Below, piece after piece: positions 26,448 through 35,252 of a DNA stretch of 58,337 nucleotides. The notes beneath the pieces are model-generated. The model did not search any database, had not been told where the DNA came from, and worked only from the letters and a program-made list of their open reading frames with translations. How positions within the stretch are numbered: the first letter of the stretch is position 1; the number at the start of each line of letters is the position of its first letter. A program made the position numbers and the translations under genes. This stretch comes from Paracoccaceae bacterium. Its GTDB lineage: Bacteria; Pseudomonadota; Alphaproteobacteria; Rhodobacterales; Rhodobacteraceae. The stretch is taken from assembly GCA_027484915.1 (NCBI GenBank), contig JAIXSA010000146.1:1-58337 (forward strand). The letters run 5' to 3'.

Positions 26448-27233
26448 TCAGGCTCGTATCGTGTCGGCCATCGCCTTGAAAAGCCCATCGTTTGCCGCGA
26501 TCAGCGCGCCGTCCAGGGGATCGGTTCCCGTGCGCAGGCCCTCAACCAGGCCGCCGGCTTCCTTGACCAGCAGGACCCCGGCGGCGATGTCCCAGACCGA
26601 CAGCTCCCGCTCCCAGTAGCCGTCGAAGCGGCCGGCGGCGACATAAGCCAGATCCAGCGAGGCCGCGCCCCAGCGCCGGACACCGGCGCAGGCGGGCATC
26701 AGGCGGCCAAGGTCCTTCAGCATCGCGGGGAGCGTGGACTTCGCGCCGAAAGGCACGCCGGTCGCGAACACTGCCTCGTGCATCGCCCGGCGGCCGGACA
26801 CCCGCAGTCGGCGGTTGTCGTTCAGCCAGCAGCCTGCGCCCTTCTCGGCCCAGAACATCTCGTCCTTGGCGGGATCGTAGACGACAGCACTGACAATCTC
26901 GCCCTTGTGCTCCAGCGCGATCGATACCGCCCAGTGCGGCATCCCGTGCAAAAAGTTCGTGGTTCCGTCCAGGGGATCGACGATCCACCGCCGTGTAGGG
27001 TCGGCACCGGCGGTAACGCCGGTCTCTTCGCCGATCCAGCCATAGGTCGGGCGACCGCCGAGCAGTTCTTCCTTGATCAGGCGTTCCGCCTCACGGTCGG
27101 CTTTCGAGACGAAATCCCCCGGCCCCTTGGTCGACACCTGCAGGTTTTCGACCTCGCGGAAGTCCTTGACCAACGAGCGCCCCGCTTTGCGCGCGGCCTT
27201 GATCATCAGGTTGAGGTTGGCCGAGCCCTGCAT
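26448..27233 (-). CDS. suhB: Inositol monophosphatase family protein SuhB
   Basis: 261 residues from the second of two adjacent ATGs (27233), which is six bases from GGAG. Metal-dependent phosphatase motifs: WIGEETG, WIVDPLDGTTNFLHGMP with Asp ligands and Thr, and the late WDIAAG with the third-metal Asp. The start MQGSANLNLMIKAARKAGRSL is the alphaproteobacterial SuhB form. Acts on inositol-1-phosphate and related phosphates; in other bacteria SuhB also helps rRNA antitermination, which cannot be judged here. Confidence 0.92.
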   Translation of the reverse strand: MQGSANLNLMIKAARKAGRSLVKDFREVENLQVSTKGPGDFVSKADREAERLIKEELLGGRPTYGWIGEETGVTAGADPTRRWIVDPLDGTTNFLHGMPHWAVSIALEHKGEIVSAVVYDPAKDEMFWAEKGAGCWLNDNRRLRVSGRRAMHEAVFATGVPFGAKSTLPAMLKDLGRLMPACAGVRRWGAASLDLAYVAAGRFDGYWERELSVWDIAAGVLLVKEAGGLVEGLRTGTDPLDGALIAANDGLFKAMADTIRA

Positions 27234-27303
27234 CATCCGCTCCAACAGCTTTTCAAGCCCGGCGCTATAGCGGGTCGGGGGCCGGAAAGAAAGGGGTGGA
27301 CGG

Positions 27304-27723
27304 TTACTGGACGATTACCACGCGGGTGTTCTCCATCCCCTCGGCCTTCACCATCTCGAACAGGATCTTCGCGTTCTTCGGATCCAGCCGGACGCAGCCG
27401 TGGCTGGCGGGCTTGCCCAGGCGCTTGATCTGGTCGGTGCCGTGGATCGCGTAGTTGCCGTCGTAGAAGATCGCGAAGGGCATCGGCGCGTTGTTGTAGC
27501 GGCGCGAGCGGTGGTTGCGCGACAGGAACTCCGGCTCGAAGGTCCCGGCCGGCGTGATTTTTCCGGCCTTCGCGGTTGACACGGGCCAGGTGAAGAGCAG
27601 GCGGCCTTCGTGATAGACCTTCATCTCCTGAGAGGTGATCGAAACGTGGGCCACGACACGCTCGGCCGAGGCAGCGGCGGGCAGAAGCAGGGCAAGCAGC
27701 AGCGCGGCAAAATGGCGGCGCAT
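27304..27723 (-). CDS. L,D-transpeptidase (YkuD domain)
   Basis: 139 residues. Signal peptide MRRHFAALLLALLLPAAASA, then a single YkuD domain with the catalytic motif HGTDQIKRLGKPASHGCVRL (His, then Ser-His-Gly-Cys). Periplasmic; makes 3-3 crosslinks in peptidoglycan or attaches proteins to it. A minimal version with no LysM or other binding domain. Not part of an obvious operon; suhB ends 70 bases upstream on the map and runs the same way. Confidence 0.92.
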   Translation of the reverse strand: MRRHFAALLLALLLPAAASAERVVAHVSITSQEMKVYHEGRLLFTWPVSTAKAGKITPAGTFEPEFLSRNHRSRRYNNAPMPFAIFYDGNYAIHGTDQIKRLGKPASHGCVRLDPKNAKILFEMVKAEGMENTRVVIVQ

Positions 27724-27837
27724 GGAAACCTCCGAATGCGTAGATCAAATACGGGAAGAATTCCCGTCGGGCGCCAGTAGTCAACGGAAAACCGGCGGAA
27801 TTCGGGTCGGGATTTCCGCAATCGTGGCCTTTGCCGG

Positions 27838-28524
27838 TCAACCCTTCGACGGATGCGCCGAAAGTCCGCCGATCATCGGTCCCTGCAGCTCGCGCAGAAG
27901 CTTGCGGCGCAGCGCGTCCGGATAGTCCGTCTGCCGGGGTGCCGTCTCGACAAAGGCGCCGGGACCGCGGATCACCTCGTTCGCGTAGTAGTCCAGGATG
28001 TCCGCCTCATGCTCGCCCACCGCCAGGCCGTTCACCGTGATGCCGGTGAAGTCCTCGCGCTCGTAGGTGCGGGCGACCGAAATGCCGTCGTTGTTGCGCC
28101 CGTCCCCCGCGACGTCGATCACCCTGCGCTCGCACTCGGGCGCATCGCCCATCAGGTCCAGGCCGTAGCTCAACGCATCGCCCAGTGCCGTGGCCAGCGG
28201 GGCGGCGGGGCGCGGGGTGCGGCGGACCTCCCAGATCGCGGTATCCAGCGTCTCGGGGCTGTCCAGGATCACCCAGTCCTGCACGAGGTCTTGATAGCCA
28301 CGTCCCGACCAGTAGTAGATCGCCAGAGCCACCCTGCCCTCAGGCCCGAAGATCGCCGCCCGCACATCGGGGTCGGACAGCGCCAGCGCCATGCCGTCGG
28401 TCTGGATGACGTAGTCCTGCGAATCGATGGACCGCGAGACATCGACGGCCAGTGCCAACGCCAGCCGACACTCGGCTGCGGCGGGCGGGCTGAGGCACAG
28501 GACATCGAGAGCAGCGCGAAGCAT
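27838..28524 (-). CDS. DUF1194 protein with a von Willebrand A-like fold
   Basis: 228 residues from the ATG at 28524. After a short, poor signal-like N-terminus (MLRAALDVLCLSPPAAA) comes a MIDAS-type metal motif, AVDVSRSID (DxSxS), then IYYWSGRG, APLATALGDALSYG and VIDVAGDGRNNDG, the pattern of the DUF1194 family. Probably exported. The upstream frame (to 28839) is an extension through the rhomboid 3' end and is not used. Function unknown. Confidence 0.82.
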   Translation of the reverse strand: MLRAALDVLCLSPPAAAECRLALALAVDVSRSIDSQDYVIQTDGMALALSDPDVRAAIFGPEGRVALAIYYWSGRGYQDLVQDWVILDSPETLDTAIWEVRRTPRPAAPLATALGDALSYGLDLMGDAPECERRVIDVAGDGRNNDGISVARTYEREDFTGITVNGLAVGEHEADILDYYANEVIRGPGAFVETAPRQTDYPDALRRKLLRELQGPMIGGLSAHPSKG

Positions 28525-28576
28525 CTGGGGCCTCCCGGGCGCAATGGTAGGCCGGGATAGCCGCTCTGCAAAGCGC

Positions 28577-29320
28577 TCAGCGCTTGCGACGGACCAGCGG
28601 GACGTTCGACCGCGCAGCTTCGAACTGCGTCCCGGGATGCGGTGGATGGCCGTCCGTCCGTTGCCAGAAGTCTTGCGCACCTCGCCGAAGCCAGACGGGC
28701 AAGGCCAGGGCCAGACCAGCGACGAAACCGCCGACATGGGCCCAATAGGCGACCCCGCCGGCATCGCCGGGGGTCGACACGCCCGAGAATATCTGGATGG
28801 CCAGCCAGATGCCCAGCACGACCCAAGCTGGGATCGCAAAGATGCGGAAGAAGATGACGAAGATGAACAGGACGTCGACCTTGGCCTTCGGGAACAGCAG
28901 GAGATACCCCCCCATCACCCCCGCGATGGCGCCCGAGGCCCCGACCATCGGGATCATCGACTTGGGATCGGGCAGCGCCTGGGCCAGCCCCGCCGCGATC
29001 CCGGCCGCCAGGTAGAAAAGCAGGAAACCGACGTGCCCCATCTCTTCTTCAAGGTTGTCGCCGTAGATCCACAGGAACAGCATGTTGCCCGCCAGGTGGA
29101 ACCAGCCGCCGTGCAGGAACATCGAGGTGAAGATGGTCACCTCCCCCTCGCCGGACAGGAAACGCGCGGGGATAAGGCCCCAGGTCCAGAAGAACTCAGC
29201 CAGCTGATATTCGTTCATGCTGACGAAATAGCCAAGGAAGACCAGCACGTTGATCACGATCAGCGCGATGGTGACAAAGGGAGTCTGGCCGGAAGGATTG
29301 TGGTCGCGGATCGGGAACAT
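28577..29320 (-). CDS. Rhomboid family intramembrane serine protease
   Basis: 247 residues with six or seven membrane segments. Catalytic Ser in GASGAIAGVMGG and catalytic His in WAHVGGFVAG. The N-terminal loop has SMFLHGGWFHLAGNMLFLWIYG with the conserved HxxxN oxyanion residues. Cuts membrane proteins inside the bilayer; the substrate is unknown. Ends in a cytoplasmic basic tail (SNVPLVRRKR). DUF1194 follows downstream. Confidence 0.94.
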   Translation of the reverse strand: MFPIRDHNPSGQTPFVTIALIVINVLVFLGYFVSMNEYQLAEFFWTWGLIPARFLSGEGEVTIFTSMFLHGGWFHLAGNMLFLWIYGDNLEEEMGHVGFLLFYLAAGIAAGLAQALPDPKSMIPMVGASGAIAGVMGGYLLLFPKAKVDVLFIFVIFFRIFAIPAWVVLGIWLAIQIFSGVSTPGDAGGVAYWAHVGGFVAGLALALPVWLRRGAQDFWQRTDGHPPHPGTQFEAARSNVPLVRRKR

Positions 29321-29351
29321 GGGCTGACCCTTCCCGATCCGTTGCCTTTGG

Positions 29352-32300
29352 TCAAGCGTAGGCCACTTCCGAAAGCAGCTGCGCATTGCCGCCCGACGCC
29401 GTGGTGTCGATGCAGAGGTGGCGCTCCAGAAATGCGTGGCCCGCGTCGGGCGCAGCGACCAGCGGAAGGATCGGGCCCTGGCGCTGCGCCAGCGCCACGG
29501 CATAGGGCCGCCCCGCGTCAGCTTCGCCCCACCAGAGCGCACCCGAAAAGCCTTGCAGTGTCGCAAGCGCCTCAGGAGCCAGCCCCGGAGCCTCGACCGC
29601 ATGGCCGCCAAGCTTGCGGATCGCTTCAGCCTGGGCCAGCGCCGTTGCCCGGCCGGGGCCCAGACACAGCAAGGGGGCACGGGGCGTCAGCGCAAGGCGG
29701 TTCGATTCCCCTGTTGGACCAGGCATGTCCTCAGCCTGCGGTGCCGCGGCGGGCAAGGGGGCGGCAAGTGCCCTGGTTACCTCGGCGACGGTGGTCTTCG
29801 CAGTGTCGGGTGTGGCGTCCGGCGCAATCGCCTTTGTGAACCGTGCCAGATAGTGCGGCCCGCCTGCCTTGGGCCCGGTGCCCGACAGCCCCTCGCCCCC
29901 GAAGGGCTGACTGCCCACGACCGCACCGATCTGGTTGCGGTTTACGTAGGTGTTGCCGACCCGGATGCCGTCGACGATGTGCTGCACCCGGTCGTCGATG
30001 CGGGAATGCAGGCCGAAGGTCAGCCCGTATCCGGTGGTGTTGATTGCAGCGATGACCGTGTCGATCTCGGAGGCCTTGAAGGTGGCGATGTGCAGAACCG
30101 GCCCGAAGATCTCGCGCGGCATGTCCTGGATGCCCTTCACCGACAGGACGGTCGGAGCGATGAAGGTGCCCTGCCCCGGCGGCGTCAGTTCCTTCAGAAC
30201 ACGCCCCTCGGCCCGCGCCGCATCGACATAGGCGCGGATGCCTGCCTGCGCCTCGGCGTCGATCACCGGGCCGATGTCGGTGGACAGGTGCCACGGATCG
30301 CCCAGCGACAGGTCCTCCATCGCGCCGAACAGCATCTCGGTGGCGGTGTGGGCGATGTCTTCCTGGACATAGAGGCACCGCAGGGCGCTGCACCGCTGCC
30401 CAGCCGACTGGAAGCTGGAGGCGATGATGTCCCGCACTGCCTGTTCCGGCAGAGCGGTGGAATCGACCAGCATGGCGTTGAGGCCGCCGGTCTCGGCAAT
30501 CAGGGGGGCGGTGGGGTCAAGATGCTCGGCCATACTGCGCCGGATCGCCTGCGCCGTCGCGGTGGAACCGGTGAAGGCCACTCCGTTGACACGCGGGTCG
30601 CGGGTCAGCGCCGCGCCGACCGCACCATCGCCGGGCAGAAGTTGCAGCGCGGTCGGGGGTACTCCGGCGGCTAGGAGGTGATCGACGGCAAGGGCGGCGA
30701 TCAGCGGTGTCTGCTCGGCAGGTTTCGCCAGGACGGCGTTCCCGGCGGCCAAGGCGGCGCTGATCTGGCCGCAGAAGATGGCGAGTGGAAAGTTCCAGGG
30801 GCTGATGCAGGCGAAGACTCCGCGTGCGGGATTCGGTTGGGCGGCTTGGCTGGCGTAGTAGCGCAGGAAATCCACCGCCTCGCGCAGCTCTGACACGGCG
30901 TCGGCCAGGGTCTTGCCCGCCTCGCGCGCCAGCAGCGCGAAGATGCGGCCAAAGTCGGCCTCCATCCGGTCCGCGGCGCGGTTCAGCACAAGGCTGCGTT
31001 CCGCAGGCGCTGCGGACCAAGGCTCGGCCAAGCGCACGGCCGTATCGACGTCCGGCAGGCCCGCCGTGGTGACATGACCGATGAGCGCGCCCGAGGCAGG
31101 GTTCAGGACCGCCAGTTGCGGACCTCCCGCCACCCGACCGGCCACGCGCGGGGCAGCATCTATCCGGGCTTCGACAAAGGGGGCGCGAGCAGCCTCGATG
31201 GCCTGAAGATCGGCGGCATCGGTCAGGTCCCAGCCCTGGGAGTTCTTCCGCCCGCCGAACAGGGCCGGTCCGGTCTTCAACGCCGGGCTAGGGATCGCCG
31301 TCAATGCTTCGACCGCCGTCAACGGACAGGCGGCAACCGTTTCCGGCGGCACCTCCTCATCGACGATCTGGTTGACGAAGCTGGAATTCGCCCCGTTCTC
31401 CAGCAGACGCCGGACGAGGTAGGCCAGCAAATCCCGATGCGCGCCGACGGGGGCATAGATGCGGCAGCGGGTGGCGTTGTCGGTCAGCACGATGTCGTGC
31501 AACCGCTCGCCCATCCCGTGCAGGCGCTGGAATTCATAATCCATCGGTGTCAGCCCCTGCGACTCGGCAACATGCAGAATCGCCGCGACAGTATGGGCGT
31601 TGTGGGTGGCAAACTGGGGATAGATGCGGTCGGTCAGCGACAGAAGCTTCCGCGCATTGGCGATGTAGCTGACATCGGTCGACTGCTTGCGGGTGAAGAC
31701 CGGGAAGCTCTCAAGCCCCATGACCTGCGCCCGCTTCACCTCGGCATCCCAATAGGCGCCCTTCACCAACCGCACCATGATCTTGCGGTCCAGCTTCACC
31801 GCCAGAGCATGCAGCCAGTCGATCACCGCCCCGGCACGACGGCCATAGGCCTGCACCACAACGCCGAACCCGTCCCAGTCCTTCAGCGCCGGGTCCGACA
31901 GCGTGGCCTCGATCACCTCCAGCGACAGGGCCAGACGGTCGGCTTCCTCGGCGTCGATGTTGAACCCAAGCCCCGCCGCCTTGGCCAGTGTGGCCAGCGC
32001 CCGGACGCGCGGGACCAACTCTTCCATCACCCTCTCACGCTTCGCCACCTCATAGCGCGGATGCAGCGCCGAAAGCTTGACCGAAATCCCCGGATTGGTG
32101 CGGATGTCGTTGCCCTTGGCGGCGCGCGCGATGGCAGTGATCGCACGGGAATAGGACAGGTGATAGCGCCGCGCATCGGCCTCGGTCCGCGCTGCCTCAC
32201 CCAGCATGTCGTAGCTGTAGGTGTAGCCCTTGGCCTCCAGCTCCTCGGCCCGGTCCATCGCCTTGTCGATGGTCTCGCCCAGGACGAAGTTGCGTCCCAT

Positions 32301-32801
32301 CTCCTTCATCGCGCGGCTGACGGCCGTCCGGATCACCGGCTCGCCCAGCCGACGCACCGCGCCCCGCAGCGCGCCCGCGATCCCGCCCTCGCGGTCGTCC
32401 AGCACCTTGCCCGTCAGCATCAAGGCCCAGGTGGAGGCGTTGACCAGCGACGAGGCCGACTTCCCCAGATGCCGGCCCCAGTCGCTGGGTGCAATCTTGT
32501 CCTCGATCAGCGCATCCATCGTCTCGGCATCCGGCACCCGCAACAGCGCCTCGGCCAGACACATCAGCGCGATTCCCTCGTCGGTCGAAAGTCCGTATTC
32601 GGCCAGGAAGACTTCCATCAGCCCCGGCCGGGAACTCGCCCGGATTCGCTTAACAAGATCCGCGCCCTGCGCCACGATGCTGGCCCGCGCGGGGGCGTCA
32701 AGCGCCGCCTCCGCCACCAGGCGCTGGACCAGCGCCCTCTCGTCGGTCAGCGTGCCGGTGGTGATGACGGACCAAGCGGCGGGGGCGGTTTCGGATTTCA
32801 T
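29352..32801 (-). CDS. putA: Bifunctional proline dehydrogenase / pyrroline-5-carboxylate dehydrogenase
   Basis: 1149 residues from the ATG at 32801. Proline to glutamate in two steps. The FAD-containing proline dehydrogenase barrel occupies about 150-470 (SVKLSALHPRYE, MVRLVKGAYWDAEVK, ATHNAHTV, YEFQRLHGMGE). The aldehyde dehydrogenase domain follows, with Glu in AETGGLNAM and Cys in SAGQRCSALRCLYV. A C-terminal domain of about 130 residues closes it. There is no ribbon-helix-helix DNA-binding domain at the N-terminus, so it is not an autorepressor; the divergent Lrp-type gene takes that role. Confidence 0.97.
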   Translation of the reverse strand: MKSETAPAAWSVITTGTLTDERALVQRLVAEAALDAPARASIVAQGADLVKRIRASSRPGLMEVFLAEYGLSTDEGIALMCLAEALLRVPDAETMDALIEDKIAPSDWGRHLGKSASSLVNASTWALMLTGKVLDDREGGIAGALRGAVRRLGEPVIRTAVSRAMKEMGRNFVLGETIDKAMDRAEELEAKGYTYSYDMLGEAARTEADARRYHLSYSRAITAIARAAKGNDIRTNPGISVKLSALHPRYEVAKRERVMEELVPRVRALATLAKAAGLGFNIDAEEADRLALSLEVIEATLSDPALKDWDGFGVVVQAYGRRAGAVIDWLHALAVKLDRKIMVRLVKGAYWDAEVKRAQVMGLESFPVFTRKQSTDVSYIANARKLLSLTDRIYPQFATHNAHTVAAILHVAESQGLTPMDYEFQRLHGMGERLHDIVLTDNATRCRIYAPVGAHRDLLAYLVRRLLENGANSSFVNQIVDEEVPPETVAACPLTAVEALTAIPSPALKTGPALFGGRKNSQGWDLTDAADLQAIEAARAPFVEARIDAAPRVAGRVAGGPQLAVLNPASGALIGHVTTAGLPDVDTAVRLAEPWSAAPAERSLVLNRAADRMEADFGRIFALLAREAGKTLADAVSELREAVDFLRYYASQAAQPNPARGVFACISPWNFPLAIFCGQISAALAAGNAVLAKPAEQTPLIAALAVDHLLAAGVPPTALQLLPGDGAVGAALTRDPRVNGVAFTGSTATAQAIRRSMAEHLDPTAPLIAETGGLNAMLVDSTALPEQAVRDIIASSFQSAGQRCSALRCLYVQEDIAHTATEMLFGAMEDLSLGDPWHLSTDIGPVIDAEAQAGIRAYVDAARAEGRVLKELTPPGQGTFIAPTVLSVKGIQDMPREIFGPVLHIATFKASEIDTVIAAINTTGYGLTFGLHSRIDDRVQHIVDGIRVGNTYVNRNQIGAVVGSQPFGGEGLSGTGPKAGGPHYLARFTKAIAPDATPDTAKTTVAEVTRALAAPLPAAAPQAEDMPGPTGESNRLALTPRAPLLCLGPGRATALAQAEAIRKLGGHAVEAPGLAPEALATLQGFSGALWWGEADAGRPYAVALAQRQGPILPLVAAPDAGHAFLERHLCIDTTASGGNAQLLSEVAYA

Positions 32802-32906
32802 GGCAGGCACCTTTCTTTCCGCCCAGCATAACGCGAAAATCGCAGGCTGTTTTCCCGAAGATCGTGGTATATGCAGGCCGCATAACTTCGAAATCAGGGA
32901 AAAACC

Positions 32907-33368
32907 ATGCCGAATGACCGCCTTGATCTGGACCGTTTTGACCTGGCGATCTTGCGGGTGCTGCAGACCGAGGGGCGCATAGCCGCCGTCGAACTTGCCC
33001 GCCGGATCGGCCTGTCGAAATCGCCGACCCAGGCGCGGATGAAGCGGCTGGAGGAGGCGGGTATCATCACCGGATACCGCGCGATCCTGGACCCGATCAA
33101 GATGGGCCAGGCCCATGTCGCCTTCGTCGAAGTGCGCCTTTCGGACACCCGCGAGGCGGCGCTGACGGCCTTCAACAAGGCCGTGCTCCTGGTTCCCGAG
33201 GTAGAGCAGTGCCACATGATGGCGTCCTCGTTCGACTACCTCCTCAAGGTCCGCACTGCCGATATCCAATCCTACCGCAGGGTCCTGGGTGAGGTGATCT
33301 CTGCGCTCCCCCATGTCGCCTCAACGTCGACCTATGTCGCGATGGAGGCGGTGAAGGAGGTCTTCTGA
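32907..33368 (+). CDS. putR: Lrp/AsnC-type regulator of putA
   Basis: 153 residues. N-terminal helix-turn-helix (LRVLQTEGRIAAVELARRIGLSKSPTQARMKRLEEAGII) and the C-terminal RAM ligand-binding domain (VAFVEVRLS...CHMMASSFDYLLKVRT). Head to head with putA over 105 bases, the arrangement of the proline-responsive PutR activators of alphaproteobacteria. The gap holds TTCCC (32850) and GGGAA (32899) in inverted order and AT-rich stretches that could serve as sites; I cannot place the site exactly. Confidence 0.9.
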   Translation: MPNDRLDLDRFDLAILRVLQTEGRIAAVELARRIGLSKSPTQARMKRLEEAGIITGYRAILDPIKMGQAHVAFVEVRLSDTREAALTAFNKAVLLVPEVEQCHMMASSFDYLLKVRTADIQSYRRVLGEVISALPHVASTSTYVAMEAVKEVF

Positions 33369-33373
33369 CGCAA

Positions 33374-33392
33374 GGTGGGCGTATCGCCCACC
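33374..33392. terminator. Hairpin after putR
   Basis: GGTGGGCG-TAT-CGCCCACC, a perfect 8-bp stem five bases after the putR stop, without a T-run. GGTGGGC palindromes of this type are frequent between genes in Rhodobacteraceae; probably a transcript end or a REP-like unit. Confidence 0.55.
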
Positions 33393-33446
33393 CAATGCGG
33401 CAACTTTCCGACCGTCTGTGCGTAGCTTCCGGAAACGGAGGCGAAG

Positions 33447-33782
33447 ATGAACCTTGTCGGACGTATCCTGCTGGCGGGCCTGTTCCTGTCCGGCGCGGTC
33501 CAGAAAGCCCTGGACCCGGCGGTGGTTCAGGGCCTGCTGGCGGGCGTCGGCCTGCCCGGCTGGCTCGTCTGGCCCGCACTGGCGGCCAACCTTGCCCTGG
33601 CGCTTGGGCTCATCCTACGCCGGACGGTCTGGCCCGCGGCCCTTGCGGCAGCCGCCTATTGCGCCGTCACCAGCCTCTTCCACCTGCAGCCGCAGGACGG
33701 CTGGCAGATGTCGATCTTCGTCAAGAACTGGGCGATTGCGGGCGGGCTTCTGACGCTCGCCGCCGCGTACCGGGTCCGCTAG
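33447..33782 (+). CDS. DoxX family small membrane protein
   Basis: 111 residues with four hydrophobic segments. Start MNLVGRILLAGLFLSGAVQKALDP and the later VGLPGWLVWPALAANLALALGLIL follow the DoxX pattern. Good ribosome site (GGAGGCGAAG). Function of such small DoxX proteins is not settled. Its stop overlaps the stop of the convergent small basic protein gene by three bases. Confidence 0.85.
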   Translation: MNLVGRILLAGLFLSGAVQKALDPAVVQGLLAGVGLPGWLVWPALAANLALALGLILRRTVWPAALAAAAYCAVTSLFHLQPQDGWQMSIFVKNWAIAGGLLTLAAAYRVR

Positions 33783-33904
33783 TCCTTCGGCTTGCCCGCC
33801 GAGATCGTCACCTTCGCATTGGTCGAGGACACCGACACCGGGGCCTTCGCGGCCTCCTTCTTCGGCTTCTTCACTTCCTTGCGCTTGTTCATGCCCTTGG
33901 CCAT
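33779..33904 (-). CDS. Small lysine-rich protein (41 residues)
   Basis: Start MAKGMNKRKEVKKPKKEAAK, then APVSVSSTNAKVTISAGKPKD. The lysine-rich N-terminus with KKPKK is a pattern I recognise from short conserved proteins of alphaproteobacteria, of unknown role; nucleic-acid binding is possible from charge alone. A GGGGG tract stands ten bases before the ATG. Codon use is normal for the region. Convergent with the DoxX gene, their stops overlapping. Confidence 0.7.
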   Translation of the reverse strand: MAKGMNKRKEVKKPKKEAAKAPVSVSSTNAKVTISAGKPKD

Positions 33905-34046
33905 GCCCACATCCCCCTGCGACCCCGATGGCCGCCCGTGACCCTAGGCCCCCTGCCCCCGGATTGCACGGACCAAATGCGTGCCGGTCTTGCCAGCCCG
34001 CTCCCGTCACAGCACACTGCCCCCAAAGGGAAACCGGGAGTGTCCG

Positions 34047-35165
34047 ATGAGCCTTGACCGCGCCGAGATCGCAGCCGCCACCCAACCCCTGAACCGCGCG
34101 CGGTCGATGCCCGCCGGGTTCTATACCGACCCCGCGATCTTCAAGGCGGAACGCGAGAAGCTTTTCCTGAAGCACTGGCTCTTCCTTTGCCGCGCCGAGG
34201 AACTCCCCAACCCCGGCGACTACCGCGCCTTTGACAACCCCGGCGGGCCTATCGTCCTGATCCGCGGCAATGACGGCCAGCTCCGATGCTTCGCCAACTA
34301 CTGCCGCCACCGCGGCTCGATCCTGCTGGAGGGGTCGGGGAACGTCGGCGGCCGCATCACCTGCCCCTACCATGCATGGAGCTACCTGAACGACGGCCGC
34401 CTCTACGGTTGCCCCGACATGAAGGACGCCGAGGGCTTCGACAAGGTCGAGAACGGGATGGTGGCGCTGGACCTCGACAGTTGGGAGGGCTTCGTCTTCG
34501 CCCGTTTCACCAGGGAGGGACCGTCCCTGCGCGAGCACTTGGGCGATTTCCCCGACCGGATGGCGACCCACAAACTGGGGAACATGCGCTGCACCTGGCG
34601 GGTCACGCTGGACGTCGCCTGCAACTGGAAACTGATCCTGGAAAACGCGGTCGAGACCTACCACACCGGCATCGTCCACCGCGACACTGTCGGCGCACAG
34701 CAGTCGCGATCCCCCGCCACCAAGGGAAACTGGATCACGATCCAGGTCATCTCGGGCCGCTCCATCGCCACGCTCGGCACCGATCAGCCGCCCTTCCCGC
34801 CCATCGACGGCCTCGACGATGACGCGCGGATGGGCACCTATTTCACCGTCATCTTTCCCACCGTCCAATTCGCCGTGGCGCAGGATTGCCTGTGGTGGCT
34901 GAACACGATCCCCGTCTCCGAGAACCGCACGATCCTGGAGGTCGGCGGCTGCTTCCCCGAGGACCGGCTTTCCCTCCCCGACTTCCAGGCCCGGGCCGAG
35001 CCCTACTACGACCGCTGGGAGCGGGTGGCAAAAGAGGACGTGGGCATCCTGGAGAAGCAGCAGCGCGCCTTGGGCTCGGCGCTCTACCGGCCCGGGCCGC
35101 TGTCCTGGCGCGACGACATCGTGCAGGCGATGGGCCTCTGGGTGGTCGACCGACTGGGGCTTTGA
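34047..35165 (+). CDS. Rieske non-heme iron oxygenase, alpha subunit
   Basis: 372 residues from the ATG at 34047 (ribosome site CGGGAG). Rieske 2Fe-2S ligands C86-x-H88 and C106-xx-H109 (NYCRHRGS, CPYHAWSY). Mononuclear iron site in ENAVETYHTGIVH with His 206 and His 211. The sequence is of the choline-monooxygenase / betaine-demethylase type rather than a two-subunit aromatic dioxygenase: no beta subunit or reductase gene lies beside it. Next to putA/putR, a role in demethylating proline betaine (feeding proline to PutA) is an attractive but unproved idea; other quaternary amines or aromatic ethers are alternatives. Confidence 0.85.
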   Translation: MSLDRAEIAAATQPLNRARSMPAGFYTDPAIFKAEREKLFLKHWLFLCRAEELPNPGDYRAFDNPGGPIVLIRGNDGQLRCFANYCRHRGSILLEGSGNVGGRITCPYHAWSYLNDGRLYGCPDMKDAEGFDKVENGMVALDLDSWEGFVFARFTREGPSLREHLGDFPDRMATHKLGNMRCTWRVTLDVACNWKLILENAVETYHTGIVHRDTVGAQQSRSPATKGNWITIQVISGRSIATLGTDQPPFPPIDGLDDDARMGTYFTVIFPTVQFAVAQDCLWWLNTIPVSENRTILEVGGCFPEDRLSLPDFQARAEPYYDRWERVAKEDVGILEKQQRALGSALYRPGPLSWRDDIVQAMGLWVVDRLGL

Positions 35166-35172
35166 TGGACCG

Positions 35173-35245
35173 CTCGCCGTGCGCCTTCGGCGTCTCCTCG
35201 CCAAGGCGCGCCCCAAGCGAGGCGTGCCCGCAGGGCTTCGACGGG
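35173..35245. repeat. Convergent-gene palindrome, copy 3
   Basis: Arms at 35173-35200 and 35218-35245 with blocks CTCGCCG, CTTCG, CTCCTCG against (read from the other strand) CCCGTCG, CTGCG, CGCCTCG. More diverged than the other two copies but with the same spacing plan. It begins seven bases after the Rieske stop and ends seven bases before the convergent EamA stop. Confidence 0.65.
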
Positions 35246-35252
35246 CGGCCCG

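Noticed and set aside
32802-33314. N-terminal extension of putA that could have been a DNA-binding domain
   Set aside because: The extension is antisense to putR and has no ribbon-helix-helix pattern; the ATG at 32801 starts the normal protein.
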